Source of the DNA: Monomorium pharaonis
Taxonomy: Eukaryota > Arthropoda > Insecta > Hymenoptera > Formicidae
DNA: 64,000 nt
Assembly (NCBI RefSeq): GCF_013373865.1
Contig: NC_050471.1
Coordinates: 6,981,307-7,045,306 of the forward strand
Direction: 5' to 3'
The position numbers and the translations under genes are program-made. A model generated the notes under the pieces. That model saw only the letters and a list, made by a program, of their open reading frames with translations, was not told the origin of the DNA and made no database searches. How positions within the stretch are numbered: the stretch's first letter is position 1; each line of letters starts with the position of its first letter. Below are positions 39,001 through 51,107 of the stretch, one piece after another.

Positions 39001-42000
39001 GTCAATATTTTACTGACATAAGAATTAGCGAGTGAAAAAAAAAAACAAAAGACATCTAGAATAATATATCCGTAATTGGTGATCAGTGCTGAGGTCAAAT
39101 CATGATAGTCGTCGTACGATAGAATGCCACTTGGCGGATACCACAGTTTAAGGGTTAATAAGCTTAATCGACACTCGATAAGAATCGCCTCAGCTAGGCC
39201 ATTGGTGGCCTAGCATAAAATTCAAGTACATCATTGAGATTTTTCAGAAGTTAAATATTGCTTGAGAAAATTTTAATTGTACACCTATATAATATTTATC
39301 AATTTTAAATAAAATATGCAATATTTGAATATAATAATATTGTCTATATATATTTTATATATGCATTTTATATATATATATATATATGTATGTATGTACA
39401 ATATATTTAATTATTCGATCAACAATATAAATGATAAAAGAATAAAGAGTTATAAAAATTTTTCCAAATTTTTCGGAAAAGATTAAAGATCTATGTTTTA
39501 ATAATAATCGGAATAATTAGAAACTTTTTCAGCCAGAAGAATCACCGCTCTAATTATTATTCGTGCGGTGGGAAAATTTAAAATCCTGGGTGCGTGTTCG
39601 ACGACGACCACAAGTTCACAATGAATTGTAATTGAATCGGAACGCGTGCGCGGATTTTAACCGCTTGATTGCGCTAATAAATCTCGAAATTAACATATTT
39701 TTCGACAGCGAGAAAATCAGACAAATTTCACTTGAATACACAGTGAGACACGCGTGTGACGAATTGGAAATTGGCCGACAAACATTATTAACATATGTGT
39801 ATCTCTTCATAGAATTATCGTGATTACCTGCAAGTAATAAAACATGCACAAGTGACAAGGATAATTTACAAGGAGCTAATTCAATTTGTATTGCTGTATT
39901 CTTATGCGTGACTGAGATTTTAGAAATAATTTAAAAATTACCGATTATATTTAATTGATAAAAAGATTAATAAAATAATTTATAATAAATACAGAATAAA
40001 AGAGAAATACAAGTATACATAAGAAATGTTTGTACACGTGTATATAAAAGTATAGTTTGTTACAACAGTAATAGAGGTTTCATTCTTTTCTGTTATTAAT
40101 TTACTTCTCTCGCTGGATTTTTTTTTAAACTCAACAAAAGATGTTAATCTTTTTTCATTATACTTAGTCTTGTTTTATTTTCAGTAATAATTAAACTAAA
40201 ATGCGTTTTTTTTTTAATGTATTTGTTTACTCGTAACTTTTCAATGGTCATTACACACAGTTTGCAGTTATATTTTTACATTGTGGAAAGTGCTTAAACT
40301 GCCAAGAACATATTTCATCTTGAGAATGATATTAAGTTATTGCACTTTGTCTAAAGTATTTGCGTCTATATTTTTCAGCCGGTTAATTTTGCGAGACAGA
40401 TATAAGAGAGAATTATTTATATACGATGGAAGTATAAACGAGTTTCGAACAGTCTGCGAACACTTTGCAACCGCTGGCACGTGGCCCTAATTGCACCGTC
40501 ACGCTCGAGCTCGAAAATGCTTTAATTAACATTTCCCGAGACAAATTACGCATAAACGTGCCGGTTCTATCCCGCATATCCCACGTCGCTGTAAATAATC
40601 ATCCTTTAATGATACATTAAATCCATGAAACCTTCCGAAGTTCTTTGTTAAAAGACGTACCAGTTCAATATACTAGCTCAACATTTGTATACGTATATCG
40701 TTTTATTTCAATTTAAAGCAATTGATTATTACCGAAGAGAAATTATAATTGAGCTAGAAGCTGGTTTCGATTTTGTGAAGTTTTTAGAAAAGGTTATCTT
40801 AACAAAAATGAGTTAATCTTAATGAATTGGATTGTTTCGTGTTAAACTATTATCAATTCTGCTGCTAAATTTCTGCCTCGTTTAAATTATGAATAGACCT
40901 AGATTCTAATATGTCACATCTCTATTTAGCGCCACACTTAATGCTAAATGCGGACGCCCAATTCCAAATTTTAATCATCCGATACGAAGATTGCGTTCAG
41001 GGTCAACGTGAGATAAATAGCATTATCCAATTTCGCGGTAAACGTGTGACGAGAATACACGCTATACAATTAAATCAATTTATAAATAACGTTACAATAA
41101 AATATGATCATAATTCATAACGCTAATTGTTACAATTTCGATATCAAATTTTATATAGCGTCTCACAATCAGATGGAAAAAGATTACAAATACTGCACAT
41201 TAATACGACAGAAATAAAAAGAAAAAATGAAGAAATATAAAATCGTACAACTGACAATTTTTTTTTAGATATAATTGAATGATTACGTTACGAAAACTTG
41301 TCATTAATTATTATGTTATTAATACATTGATGCAATAATAAAATTAATTTTATATGGCAAATATAAATGGGAAGGAAAATTTTTGTAAGCATTTTTATAA
41401 AAAAAAGTTATTATAAGAATTAAACTGATTACAAGGAGTTAATTGTATAATTATATTTATTTTCTTCTTTTTTTTCTCTATATTCCCACCAAAAATATGA
41501 TAATGAATAAAATTAATAGGACAGAAATAATAGGATGATAGACAATGAAGTCACACGCCACATGGAAAAATATTATTGTGTTTTCGGATACAAGTAGGTT
41601 CAAAAAAGTCCCCCGCAATGCTGAAAGAGATCCATTAGTTTATATTATTATATCTCTGTTGAAAATTCGTTTGACATCGCGCTAAAACATTAGGCATGTG
41701 AACATATAATATCGCGCCTCTCACAATATTTACACTGTAAACTTAGCGTTTTACTTGATATCATTCAAAATAGAACAATACAAACGTGCATCTCGACACA
41801 CACCTCCGTTTCATCTTGCACACATCTTCTACGCATTCGCGAATTGGCTCGTCCGGATAAGCTTGTCGCACATTTTGAATTTCCACTACAATTCCGAGCC
41901 TCGCTAATATTAAGTTTCTAGTTGATATTTTGAGATCTCGGCTGAATAATCATGTCGCGTGAAATTAAACCGCGAGCCTGGTCGCGGCTTCGTTTCGAGA

Positions 42001-42214
42001 CGGATTACATCGCATTTCAACAGTGCAGAATACAGTGCATTTTATTGTTATATTATTAATAAAGTAACAATGTAATAAAAATATAACTTTGTGATTGTTA
42101 ATTTGAATATTATTATACAAATGCATTTCACAAACTCGTTTTTTTTTCGCAGGTAAGATTCTACTTCGTGAAATTGAGACGACGCTCGCGGAATTGAGTC
42201 GACGCAGCCGATGA
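30014..42214. other. Gene desert, part 3, upstream of the Prrx-class gene
   Basis: No supported coding exon. CpG-rich patches lie at about 30240-30790, 31420-31620, 33180-33660, 34000-34690, 36040-36260 and 38040-38640, separated by AT-rich sequence. The first patch contains GTAATTAG, a homeodomain-type site. A block of about 40 bp (32052-32089) recurs in diverged form at 32754-32792. By position this is the likeliest enhancer territory for the homeobox gene. Confidence 0.45.
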
Positions 42215-42222
42215 TATAAATA
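42215..42222 (+). promoter_or_regulatory. TATA box of the Prrx-class gene
   Basis: TATAAATA in a GC-rich context, about 180 bp before the start codon. Transcription would begin near 42245-42255. It is followed by (GC)4 and a GA tract (42269-42310) that could bind GAGA-factor-like proteins. The assignment rests on position and sequence only. Confidence 0.55.
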
Positions 42223-42260
42223 CGCGGGAAGCGAAGGATGCGTTAAAAAATTGAAAACCT

Positions 42261-42268
<8 letters not shown>

Positions 42269-42310
<42 letters not shown>
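42269..42310 (+). repeat. (GA)21 tract in the Prrx 5' leader
   Basis: A perfect GA repeat directly after (GC)4, between the TATA box and the start codon. It is either a plain microsatellite or a GAGA-type promoter element; both readings fit. Confidence 0.9.
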
Positions 42311-42312
<2 letters not shown>

Positions 42313-42393
42313 CGGAGAACTTGGCAATGGAATCGTATTGATTGTCATGCTGACGTGAAAGAAAGTGCGCCGGAAGAGAGCGGGAGAAAAAAA

Positions 42394-45300
42394 ATGTTAG
42401 CCGCGACAGACGCGGGGCAAGGCGCGAATAACAGCGTAATAGTGTCGCAGCTCACGAATTCGCACACTCCGCAGGATTTCACGGTCTCACGTCTCCTGTC
42501 CACGCCGACACACTCCTTAGGTAAGCGATATAAGAGACAATATAAAATGTTGTGCGAAAGAATGATTATTTATCCTGATTAATTATTATTAATTAAACGT
42601 CCTCGAAATCAAATGACTTGGAAAATCTCTTTGGTAGCAACTTACAAAGAAAACCGGAAGTTATTCTTTTCTCTTATTTTTTCATAAATATTTGAAAACA
42701 GAACTGCATTTTGTTACTTTGTAACTAGAAAACTTTATCATAATAATTTATAATACATATACAATATTTACAGTATGAATTTAAATGGAATTTTATGGAA
42801 TGTGGAAAATACATCACCATACCATGAGAACGCAGCGTTTGATTTAATCGCAATCCCTTCGCATTTAATCCGCGGTTCACCACGCACTTGATTTCATCGA
42901 AATCGCGCATTTCCAGTCATGCTGCTCGCATTATGCCGCTTTGATGAATGCCCAAGTATAGTGGAGTCATTCAAAGAATGGCCGCGGCTGTTACCCGACT
43001 CGCGCGCGCGCGCGGTTCTTTTTTTTTCTTTTTTTTTCGGTACAGGCGGTCAGTATCGCGAACGGCATCTTCGAGACCGTGTATTTCGCTGTGCAATAGA
43101 GACTGAGAAAAATAATTTCGCATTCTTTTTATGGAACGTTTTTACGCGCGTGAAAGAAAAATATATATATGAGACTCTAAATGGAATCGACATTTATTCC
43201 GCGATATTTTTATTATGCCAAATGAAAGGTTTCGATACCTTTTATCGAATGTGATTGTAGTAAAAAGTTAGGAACCTTTATTTCGGAAAGTAAAGCCAGT
43301 TACTCAATCATCTAACGTACGTGTACACAATAACAGAAATTAAATAATAATGATATATTAAAGAGGGTGGAATGCTTAAAAATATCTATTAAAAAAATGT
43401 TATTTAATCGGAAAAATAATTTAAAAAGGAATTTACGATTATTCAAAGGAATTTATGAAAGCTGGATGGAGAGCGATTGACAATTGTTTTAATAAAACAT
43501 TTCACAGATTGCAGCGAGACCTCTTCTGCTACTGGGAACAGAAGACCCAGGAGAAGCAGGACAACCTTCTCGGCGCAACAGTTGGCCGCGTTGGAGAGGG
43601 TCTTTGAGAAGACGCACTATCCAGACGCCTATGTTCGCGAGGAACTGGCGACTAGGGTGTCTTTGTCGGAGGCCAGAGTGCAGGTAATGTAATGTAATCC
43701 GTTATTTCAATATAATAGATTAGGATAAGCGTAAAAGTAGGGGTTTCTTTTTTGGCAAATTCAACTACAAGTTTTCGAATAATGTCATGTATACCAAAAA
43801 TCTACCCAGACACTTGTAAAAAAAATTTGACTCCGTCCCTTATTATTTTATTTAATATATATAATTTTAGAACTGATAAAAAATGCCTCTCTTTGTTCTA
43901 TTTTACTTTATTTTATTTCTAATTCATAATAATAAAAAATGTAAATTGAGCCGTATAAGGAACATTTGTATTGCTTGAAGTTGATTTTGTTAAATTACAT
44001 TATTTAAGTACGGATGACGAAAGCGTTATTGATTCACTGATTCGAAATAATAGGGAAGCATTTCTTTCAAATTGCCCGACAAAGTATCGACAATTTCTCT
44101 TGGTGTAGGCTTTGAATTAATAGACATTTGTACCATTCACATTCATTTACTGACACACTTTAGGAATCCGATTACATAATAAAAGTGAAATGCGCTAATA
44201 TCAAGGGTCGCTGAGAAACGTTTAACTGAATTGAAATCCAGAAAGTACTAGATAAACAGAAATAGAGGGTCAAATTGGGATACGTCGAGAGCGAGGGGGC
44301 ATCCTTCTCAATGATGTTCGATCTCGTTTCACCCTGCACGAGGATGATGGAACGTGGCGGAACGATAAACCGTCGCCTCGAGATGCTCACCAACCGGCTA
44401 TAGCCAACCAACCGAGCAACCCACAGACCGACTCACAGAACGAGCGGACCGCTCCTTTGAAGCTGTCTTCCACTCGGTAACCGAGAAGACTAGCTGTCCG
44501 AGAAAGTATCACGACGTGCACATGTGTTAGGCTCTTGTACCGAACGCAACGCGTCGTCAGTAACACGAGGGAAAGAAAGATGAAGAAATAGAGGAGGAGA
44601 AGGCGGCGGAAGGTGGAGGTCGCGGACAGCTAGGCAGAAAATCGGAGGAGACAGGTTGTCAGAGCAGAGCAGAGAGGAGGGAGAGAGAGAGAGAAAGATA
44701 GAGAGCTATGATTAGCCGGACGGCGACGCGCGCTCCAGCATCTGCGCGCCCCGGCGTCGTGCGTCGAGCACGTGTTTGCGTCGCCGTCGCCGTCGCCAGC
44801 GGTCCATGCCGCGTACACGCGTCTGTCTGTGTCGTCGGTACGCCTGCCAGGAGCCGTCACGCTGTCCCGTCTTCGGTCGGCGCGTCGCGTCCTTCCGTCC
44901 CCTTGTCCCCCGCCTAGTTGGAGACGCGAGATTTTTGGAGCAATGCAAGACGCGTGGAGTGTCGATAGCGCGAGAGAGTATATCAAGTATTTCGCCGAAG
45001 ATTGGATGAAAGGTGATTCTCCGACCGGAGAAAACGTGCGCTTCAAATCGAATTTATTTGTCTTACCGCTTGGTCTTCCCGCGAGTGATGTCGGATGAGG
45101 AGCATTTGTGATAGTTGAACATGTCGGATCCATTAGATTTTCGCCGAAGATATTCCTAAAAGGCGGCGTGCCCCTTTGAGTCGAATTTATTTAACTTATA
45201 CTCTAGACAGTCTAGACTTCTATTCGTAGAATTCACTTGAGAGGAGTACTCTCTTTTGAGAGATCGGAAGAAACTCAATGAAGCGTTAATCAGCGAACTC

Positions 45301-46288
45301 AAATTAATAAATATACGTACACGTTAAGTGTAAACTAAAATTAAGATCTGCAAAAGAATAAACTATCATTCCAAAGAGAAGACGAAGCATACATGACCTT
45401 TGGGAGCGTTAATCCTTTGAGTCCATTAAATTTATTTATTTTTAAAATTAATTGCGATATTGTGCATCATATATATTTCAGCAATCACACACTCTCTCTC
45501 TCTCTCTCTCTCTCAATCCTACAGAATTTAATTTCAAAAATCTGTCTCTTTGTAGTACAAATATTTTGATTGCATAAAAATCACAATATTACTGTAAGTA
45601 TTTTAATCCTTATTATAAATGTTTAACCTTTCGTAAGATTTACTTTTAAAAGTAGCAGATATTCTTTCATCATCTGGAATCCCAGTGGCGCAAAAATGCA
45701 GTTATCTTAGTAGAGTACTTCATCTTATCATTTTCCATCCCTCGTAAAATCTCCAAGGATTTTATCCTTAAGAATCGATCACGGGGACAATGGCACCGTT
45801 AGCAAAAGCGTGTCGTCTTTTCTGTGCAGGTGTGGTTTCAGAACAGGCGGGCGAAGTTCCGGCGGAACGAGCGGAGCTCGGCGATGAGCCGAGGCGTCTC
45901 CGCGGGCAGGGAGATGGAGGCCGCGCTACCGCTGCGCCCTATCAGGGTGTCGCATCCGCCGCAGCATCCGGCGGAGAGCAACGCGGAATCGTCGCAGGGC
46001 GCAACTGCCGCGACCACCCAGGTGACGGCGCAGTACTCTTACGGCGATTATTGGCGAACGACGCCGCAGCACTACGCGGTGCAAACTGCTGCGACCGCTG
46101 CCGGCTGTCACGGCTTCGCCGCGAACGGCGGCCTGGCGAACGTGGGCCTGCCGTCGTACCACCATCACCAGGCCGACATCCATCACGGCACTCTCCACGA
46201 CGGAACCGCCGTGAACGGGCTGAGCGCTCTGAGGCTGCGAGCGCATCCCTACAGCTCGACGTATCCAGCGATGCACGCGAGTATGTGA
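42394..46288 (+). CDS. Prrx: Paired-related homeobox transcription factor, Prrx class (orthologue of fly CG9876)
   Basis: Three exons, 42394-42520, 43508-43683 and 45830-46288, give 253 residues with consistent phases. The start is the first in-frame ATG (MLAATDAG). Residues 28-35 (DFTVSRLL) match the N-terminal PRX motif of vertebrate PRRX1/2 (NFSVSHLL). The homeodomain is residues 56-115, with TTF at 6-8, THYPDAYVREEL in the middle and WFQNRRAKFRRNE in helix 3, so position 50 is Gln. An intron splits it between residues 46 and 47 (RVQ/VWF), as is usual in paired-class genes. The region after it is Ala/His/Gln-rich. The last 25 residues hold an OAR-like motif (GLSALRLRAHPYS). There is no paired domain. 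Related classes (Shox, Arx, Alx, Drgx) fit less well because of the FRRNER tail. It should act in the nucleus at TAAT-type sites. Confidence 0.9.
43684..45829 (+). other. Intron 2 of Prrx, containing a CpG-rich island
   Basis: AT-rich ends flank a strongly CpG-rich block at about 44270-45110. The block holds a possible 51-codon plus-strand ORF from 44943 and the first copy of a diverged direct repeat (44988-45067; second copy 45136-45199). It also produces a 167-codon minus ORF of low complexity. An alternative promoter or intronic enhancer is possible. A CT run is at about 45489-45515. Confidence 0.45.
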
Positions 46289-47919
46289 CACTGTTCCCTC
46301 CCCCGAAAAATCGAATTTTCAGAATGCGAAAACGTGACGCTAGGCATCTAAAAATGTAATTTGGAGATCGAGAGAAATCTCCGAGATCAGACTTAAATAA
46401 GAAAAAAAGTGATATTTTCATCCGAAGGAAAAATACGTGTCTAAAAGAGTATCTTTCTTCTCGAAGTTATAAAATTTGAAATATACGTGCGCGGCCGGAA
46501 CTCTTTCTTAAGAATTATTTCTAGGTTCTCAGCGAGCCTCCACGCGCCTCAGCAACTGACACTTTCCATTTAAAAATTCGCGCATTCAAAGATTGGAATA
46601 TTTATTACGATTTTATTAATGACTGTCTTTTCTCGCGGAACAGACCGTTCGAGTTGCTCTACAATATCATTCTGGAGATGTTACGCAAACATGTGAAGAA
46701 TCAGTTAACGGAATCTTTATAAAAGTGACTGTGAATGTTCGCTCGTCTAATCGTTTAAACCAAAGATACTATATGTATAAGTTGATTGTTAAGACTAAAT
46801 TTAAAACTCCCATAGTCGATTCCATGATGATTCGATGATCTCGCGCTGCAACTGGGAATCCCAGGGGATATGTGCAAAAAAGGATATTCTACAGATTATC
46901 GTAAACTATAAACGTCCAACGTTGATCGTGTGCCTTATAACAAATGATGATAATGATAATTAACCGATTAGATTAGGTTTAAGTAAGTTCTGAACACACA
47001 GGGTAAATAAATAGTGCTTCTTTTTCGCGTCGATAGAGTAGCACATTAAGTTATATACATGAGGAAGTATATGTTAGAACATTGCAATATATTTTAAATA
47101 CAGAATACGGTATTCTACACGAAGTTATGGCCTTACATAGATATATGTAGACGGTATTGATAAAGACAACGTCGTGTGCAATAAAAACATTGAGATCGGA
47201 GATTATCTTTGGGTATGTTTTCTCGATATATATATAAAGTCAGAAAAGAGTACACAACATACAGATATATGTAACAAATACATGTATATATATGTACACA
47301 TATCGAAATATATATTGGCACAGGATTAGAATATAGTCAACCGACGTACATATTGATTGTAATCGTATCTTGTCTCACTCTTAAAATGCATTTTCTCAAC
47401 CCTCAGCAGATACTATGGAGCTTTTTAAATTTTGGCACAAAATGTGGGTGGAATTAGGTGAAGTGTAAATAATGCAAGACCTCACATTTATAAAGTGATA
47501 TGATTAGAATTTTTTATTAAAATTCTCTTTTTAATAGATTTTTTTTTTATTTGGACGATATTTTACATGGAATGATTTAGACCTAAAGTTCAACAGCTTA
47601 ACAAGATATATTACCTGCCGAGGGTTAAATGTCAATATGACTACGTCAATCATTTTGGACCATAAGGATATAATTTAACAAGACAAACATTTAAAAAACA
47701 TCAAAAGGATACCTCGAACGTATCCAAAACGTTATGGCGTCTACAAAGTATTCGACGCACTTTCAACAATATATCTTTCTTTATTTTTGTGTTACCTTGG
47801 TAAGTATCTTGACAATCTTGGAAAATTTCTTTCTCCTTGGAAAATTTCTTCACAAATTTATATAAAGTTGATTGCTTTAATATATTTCTTACTCCGATAT
47901 ATTTTTTACTCCATGCCCT

Positions 47920-47975
<56 letters not shown>

Positions 47976-47977
47976 TA
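46289..47977. other. Convergent 3' ends of Prrx and DUSP12
   Basis: The 3' UTR of Prrx should run to one of two AATAAA signals, 47006-47011 or 47180-47185. On the minus strand an AATAAA at 47785-47780 could end DUSP12. Between them the sequence is AT-rich without ORFs of note. A CT run (47925-47972) lies just beyond the DUSP12 stop. Confidence 0.5.
47925..47972. repeat. CT/GA microsatellite at the DUSP12 stop codon
   Basis: A nearly perfect CT run with one CTTT interruption. On the minus strand it becomes a GA tract starting five bases after the DUSP12 stop codon. Confidence 0.92.
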
Positions 47978-49003
47978 CTATACCGTTACTTGAACATTCT
48001 GCACAACGTTACTCCAGTCGAGTTTGGACGGCACCAGATAAAAAGCCGGTGCGATCTTACTACCGCAGGGACACTGACTGCCGGCGATCCAGCTGTACGA
48101 ACCGAGTTTCGTGTTACATTTAGGGCAATTCAATTTACCTTCGACGTTGTGCGTAATATCGGGCATCCAGGCCAACGGTTCTACAAAGTAGATCTTGTCG
48201 CAGAATTCAACTCGCGCCGACTCGTCTTTCCGCTGGATCAGTTTATCACAGTTCTCGCTATCCTTCGAACTGATATGCCGCCAGATCTGCTTCTCGCGTG
48301 GCGCATGAGGTAAGATATTGCTGGCGCTCGCCACGATGCGACGACACTTCTTGCAACGGTAGACCGACGGTTCAGGACGTACGGTTGTCAATGCGGGATC
48401 TGGCTTCACCAAGTCGACGCAGCTCTGAGGAAGAATGCGAGCCTTGCGTACCTTGTCGGCGGCAATCTGTAACCGATACATCTTGAACTGCACGTTGGTG
48501 CTATCGACGCCGCAGTCCATGTGCTCGTAAAGTCGCAATTGCGCCATGAAGCCGGGATTCGGCGCGACAAAGCGGCGCTTTGACCTCACCCCTTCGAGCG
48601 CATCCGCGAAACTCAACCCGTGCTTCTTCATGATGTATGCGATCACCACAGTGACGGAGCGTGATACACCAAAGTAACAGTGCACCAGTACCCTGCCCTC
48701 GGAATCGAGGGCACGGTCGATGAACTCGTAGGAATCTTCAAAGTGCGTTAGCAGATCCTCCCGCGGCATATCTGTCATCTGAATGTACTTTATGATTAAA
48801 TTCGGAAGACGTTCCTGAATCTTTCTTGGCAACGGACAAGAGTCTATTGTTAGTATGTGAGTTATTCCAGCTTCCTTCAGCCAGTCGACGTCTGTAGCGG
48901 CCGTGAGATTACCCAGGAACAAGCCCGGCTCGATCTCATCAAAGCTGCATGGGCCGGCATCAAAATCTTCTCTTGTTAACTTATTTGGGTCTTCTTGCGC
49001 CAT
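47978..49003 (-). CDS. DUSP12: Dual-specificity phosphatase 12 (YVH1 family)
   Basis: One uninterrupted coding exon of 341 residues from ATG 49003-49001 (MAQEDPNK). Upstream in-frame non-ATG codons are excluded as starts. Residues 20-165 are the phosphatase domain. The catalytic loop is HCYFGVSR at 108-115 with nucleophile Cys109; the general-acid region is TDMPRED (Asp78 likely). The C-terminal third is the family's zinc-binding domain: CKKC (217-220), NILPH (His233), FCDK (Cys268), CPKC (293-296) and CPCG (311-314), with EPLAWM and KLGSYSW between. YVH1/DUSP12 proteins assist late maturation of the 60S ribosomal subunit through this zinc domain and have protein phosphatase activity. Catalytic and zinc ligands are all present. 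It is convergent with Prrx and head to head with ABCF1. Confidence 0.95.
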   Translation of the reverse strand: MAQEDPNKLTREDFDAGPCSFDEIEPGLFLGNLTAATDVDWLKEAGITHILTIDSCPLPRKIQERLPNLIIKYIQMTDMPREDLLTHFEDSYEFIDRALDSEGRVLVHCYFGVSRSVTVVIAYIMKKHGLSFADALEGVRSKRRFVAPNPGFMAQLRLYEHMDCGVDSTNVQFKMYRLQIAADKVRKARILPQSCVDLVKPDPALTTVRPEPSVYRCKKCRRIVASASNILPHAPREKQIWRHISSKDSENCDKLIQRKDESARVEFCDKIYFVEPLAWMPDITHNVEGKLNCPKCNTKLGSYSWIAGSQCPCGSKIAPAFYLVPSKLDWSNVVQNVQVTV

Positions 49004-50730
49004 ACTCAGCACTCTGCAATCATGAGCGAAGCTACGAAGGGTACTTCTGTACCTAAGTCTTACAATTAAGATCGCTATCTACTTCACTGTTTATTATTTC
49101 CATTATTAAACATCCAAAATAGATTACAAATTATGATGCATTCCACATTGACAAATAATATTTACGACACTTATAACAATTATAACAAGCAGAATAAAAG
49201 TTTAAAAAGTGGAAGTAAATAAATGTTTATTATATATTTAGCTCTAATTGCAAGTGTTAAGTAATGCACCAAACTACTTTACAATTTTTATTTCATAGCG
49301 TTGGTGTTGTCATTAATTTATCTGTAAAATTTTTCAGAAATAGCTTTATTTTTCCTTTAAACTTTGTTTTTGCCAAAACCTAAGGATCTTTGCCAAAGCA
49401 AAATGTGAGTCAAATCAGTCGATTATAGAGGACTAGGTCAAAAGTTTAAAACATTTTTTATATTTCCAATTACTATAATTTTTCTCTGCACTACATCTAT
49501 TGCGAAGAGTTTGTTTAATAAATTATAAATATAATTATCAAACATAAACATGTACGATGCTAAATAAAATATTAAATTAGATGTAACTTAAATCATTAAA
49601 GCTAAATATTTGTTTAGTAATTAAAATTTCAACAATTTGCACACAAATAGATGTGAATGCAATTGCATTGGAATACTCATATTCTTCTTACATTAACACT
49701 GCCCTTAAAAATAATACCAATTTTAAGTAAGTGTTAGAATGTAAGGTGTTATAATAATTGTACATTATTTTAATTTAAAGAAGCTTATTGAAAATATTAT
49801 TTTAAACCATTAAGATTTTAATGAAAAAAAAATTGAATTGGATAAAAATTCACCCATAGTAGCATCCCAGAATTAAGCTAATGTTCTGGCAGAACCTGTC
49901 AACAGCAAATTGTCAACAAAAATAGAACGGAATCTGTCAATGCATAACATAAATTTAAATGAAATATCATTTCTCTAATCAGTATAGCATCTTAATACGT
50001 TAGAAAATTCAGTTATATTTCTGTTTGCATTCCATCAAAGAAATTAGTATAGAAACCTCCGCAAAACTTTTACTTTCAACATACCTTACTATTCCGAGAT
50101 ACTATTGCACAAGATTTGATCAGAAGCAGCACACTAAACGTGCGAGGACAATAAGGACGAGTGCATAATAATTGGCTGTCGCAAAATCAATGATAATGTA
50201 TAAATAAAATGAACTTGCCTGAACAAAGGAAAGGTTAGATCCAATTGCCGACAAAAATATACGGCCATCGAATCTACTTTGGAGACATGCCCCGCGAATG
50301 TGTTCACGCGAACGGAAGGATTTTTAATGTCTTTGATTCATGACTCACTTTTGATGCTCGCACGATCTCGACTAGTGTCCTGAACAACCGACAAAACAAT
50401 GACACACGCGCGATATTCCACCTGCTTGCGGTCTAACTTGCTTGGTCCGGGCGGGCGTCGGTCGATGCGAAAAGACGGGTCTCGATCAAATCATCTCCGG
50501 GAGCCTATGCATCTGCGCGGTGACACTTGATCGCGAAACGTCGTCGACAACCAACATTATTATTGTCATCGAAAATGTGTAAAAACAACTTTCAAAATCA
50601 GCTGTGCACCTCTCACATTCTGCTACGTTCTATCGTTCGGCGCGGTTCGGCTGGGTTCGGCGCTTTCTCGAAAATAGGCCCGGCCGGGCAGCAAAGTTGG
50701 CAGCATTGGAAGTATTGTCGCGTTTCCATG

Positions 50731-50783
50731 TAGGGCTGCGTTCAGAAACGTCACCCGAGTGTGATGTTTCCGAACGCAGCCTA
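50731..50783. mobile_element. Short perfect-loop hairpin, GGCTGCGTTC termini
   Basis: Arms of 23-24 nt: TAGGGCTGCGTTCAGAAACG and its inverse, with three differences, around a six-base loop. The outer ends read TAGGGCTGCG and CGCAGCCTA. It looks like a minimal foldback transposon or a remnant of one. Confidence 0.6.
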
Positions 50784-50930
50784 GGAGTATGACGTCACAT
50801 GCCAACAAGTCCACTTTTACTACTCTCACTCATTCTTCTCAACAACAAACACTACACATACACTTTGTTTATAGCCCCAAAATGGCGCTCATGCGAAGAC
50901 CTTCCTTCTCTTCCTATCGTTCATCTACCA

Positions 50931-51107
50931 GGGCCCCGATTCTTGAATTCATTCGCAAGAGAAACGTATTCGCAAATTCTGTTCTTACAGAAAAGTTGAA
51001 AATTTATTGGCTATCGTATGGCTTTCAACCAATAAACTTGCAACTTTTCTGTTAGAGCGGGTATTTGCGCATACGTTTTCTTGCGAATGAATTCAAGAAT
51101 CGAGCCC
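50931..51107. mobile_element. Foldback MITE-like element, GGGCYCGATTCTTG termini
   Basis: The left arm (50931-51010) and right arm (51029-51107) are inverted copies. Both contain GATTCTTGAATTCATTCGCA, ACAGAAAAGTTG and TTATTGG, meeting around an 18-bp centre. It has no coding capacity. It lies about 360 bp before the ABCF1 start codon. A target duplication is not clear. Confidence 0.82.

Noticed and set aside
44630..45133. 167-codon minus-strand ORF in Prrx intron 2
   Set aside because: Low complexity, set by CpG-rich DNA and a GA run; no domain.
45926..46421. Minus-strand ORFs over Prrx exon 3
   Set aside because: They are antisense shadows of a GC-rich coding exon.
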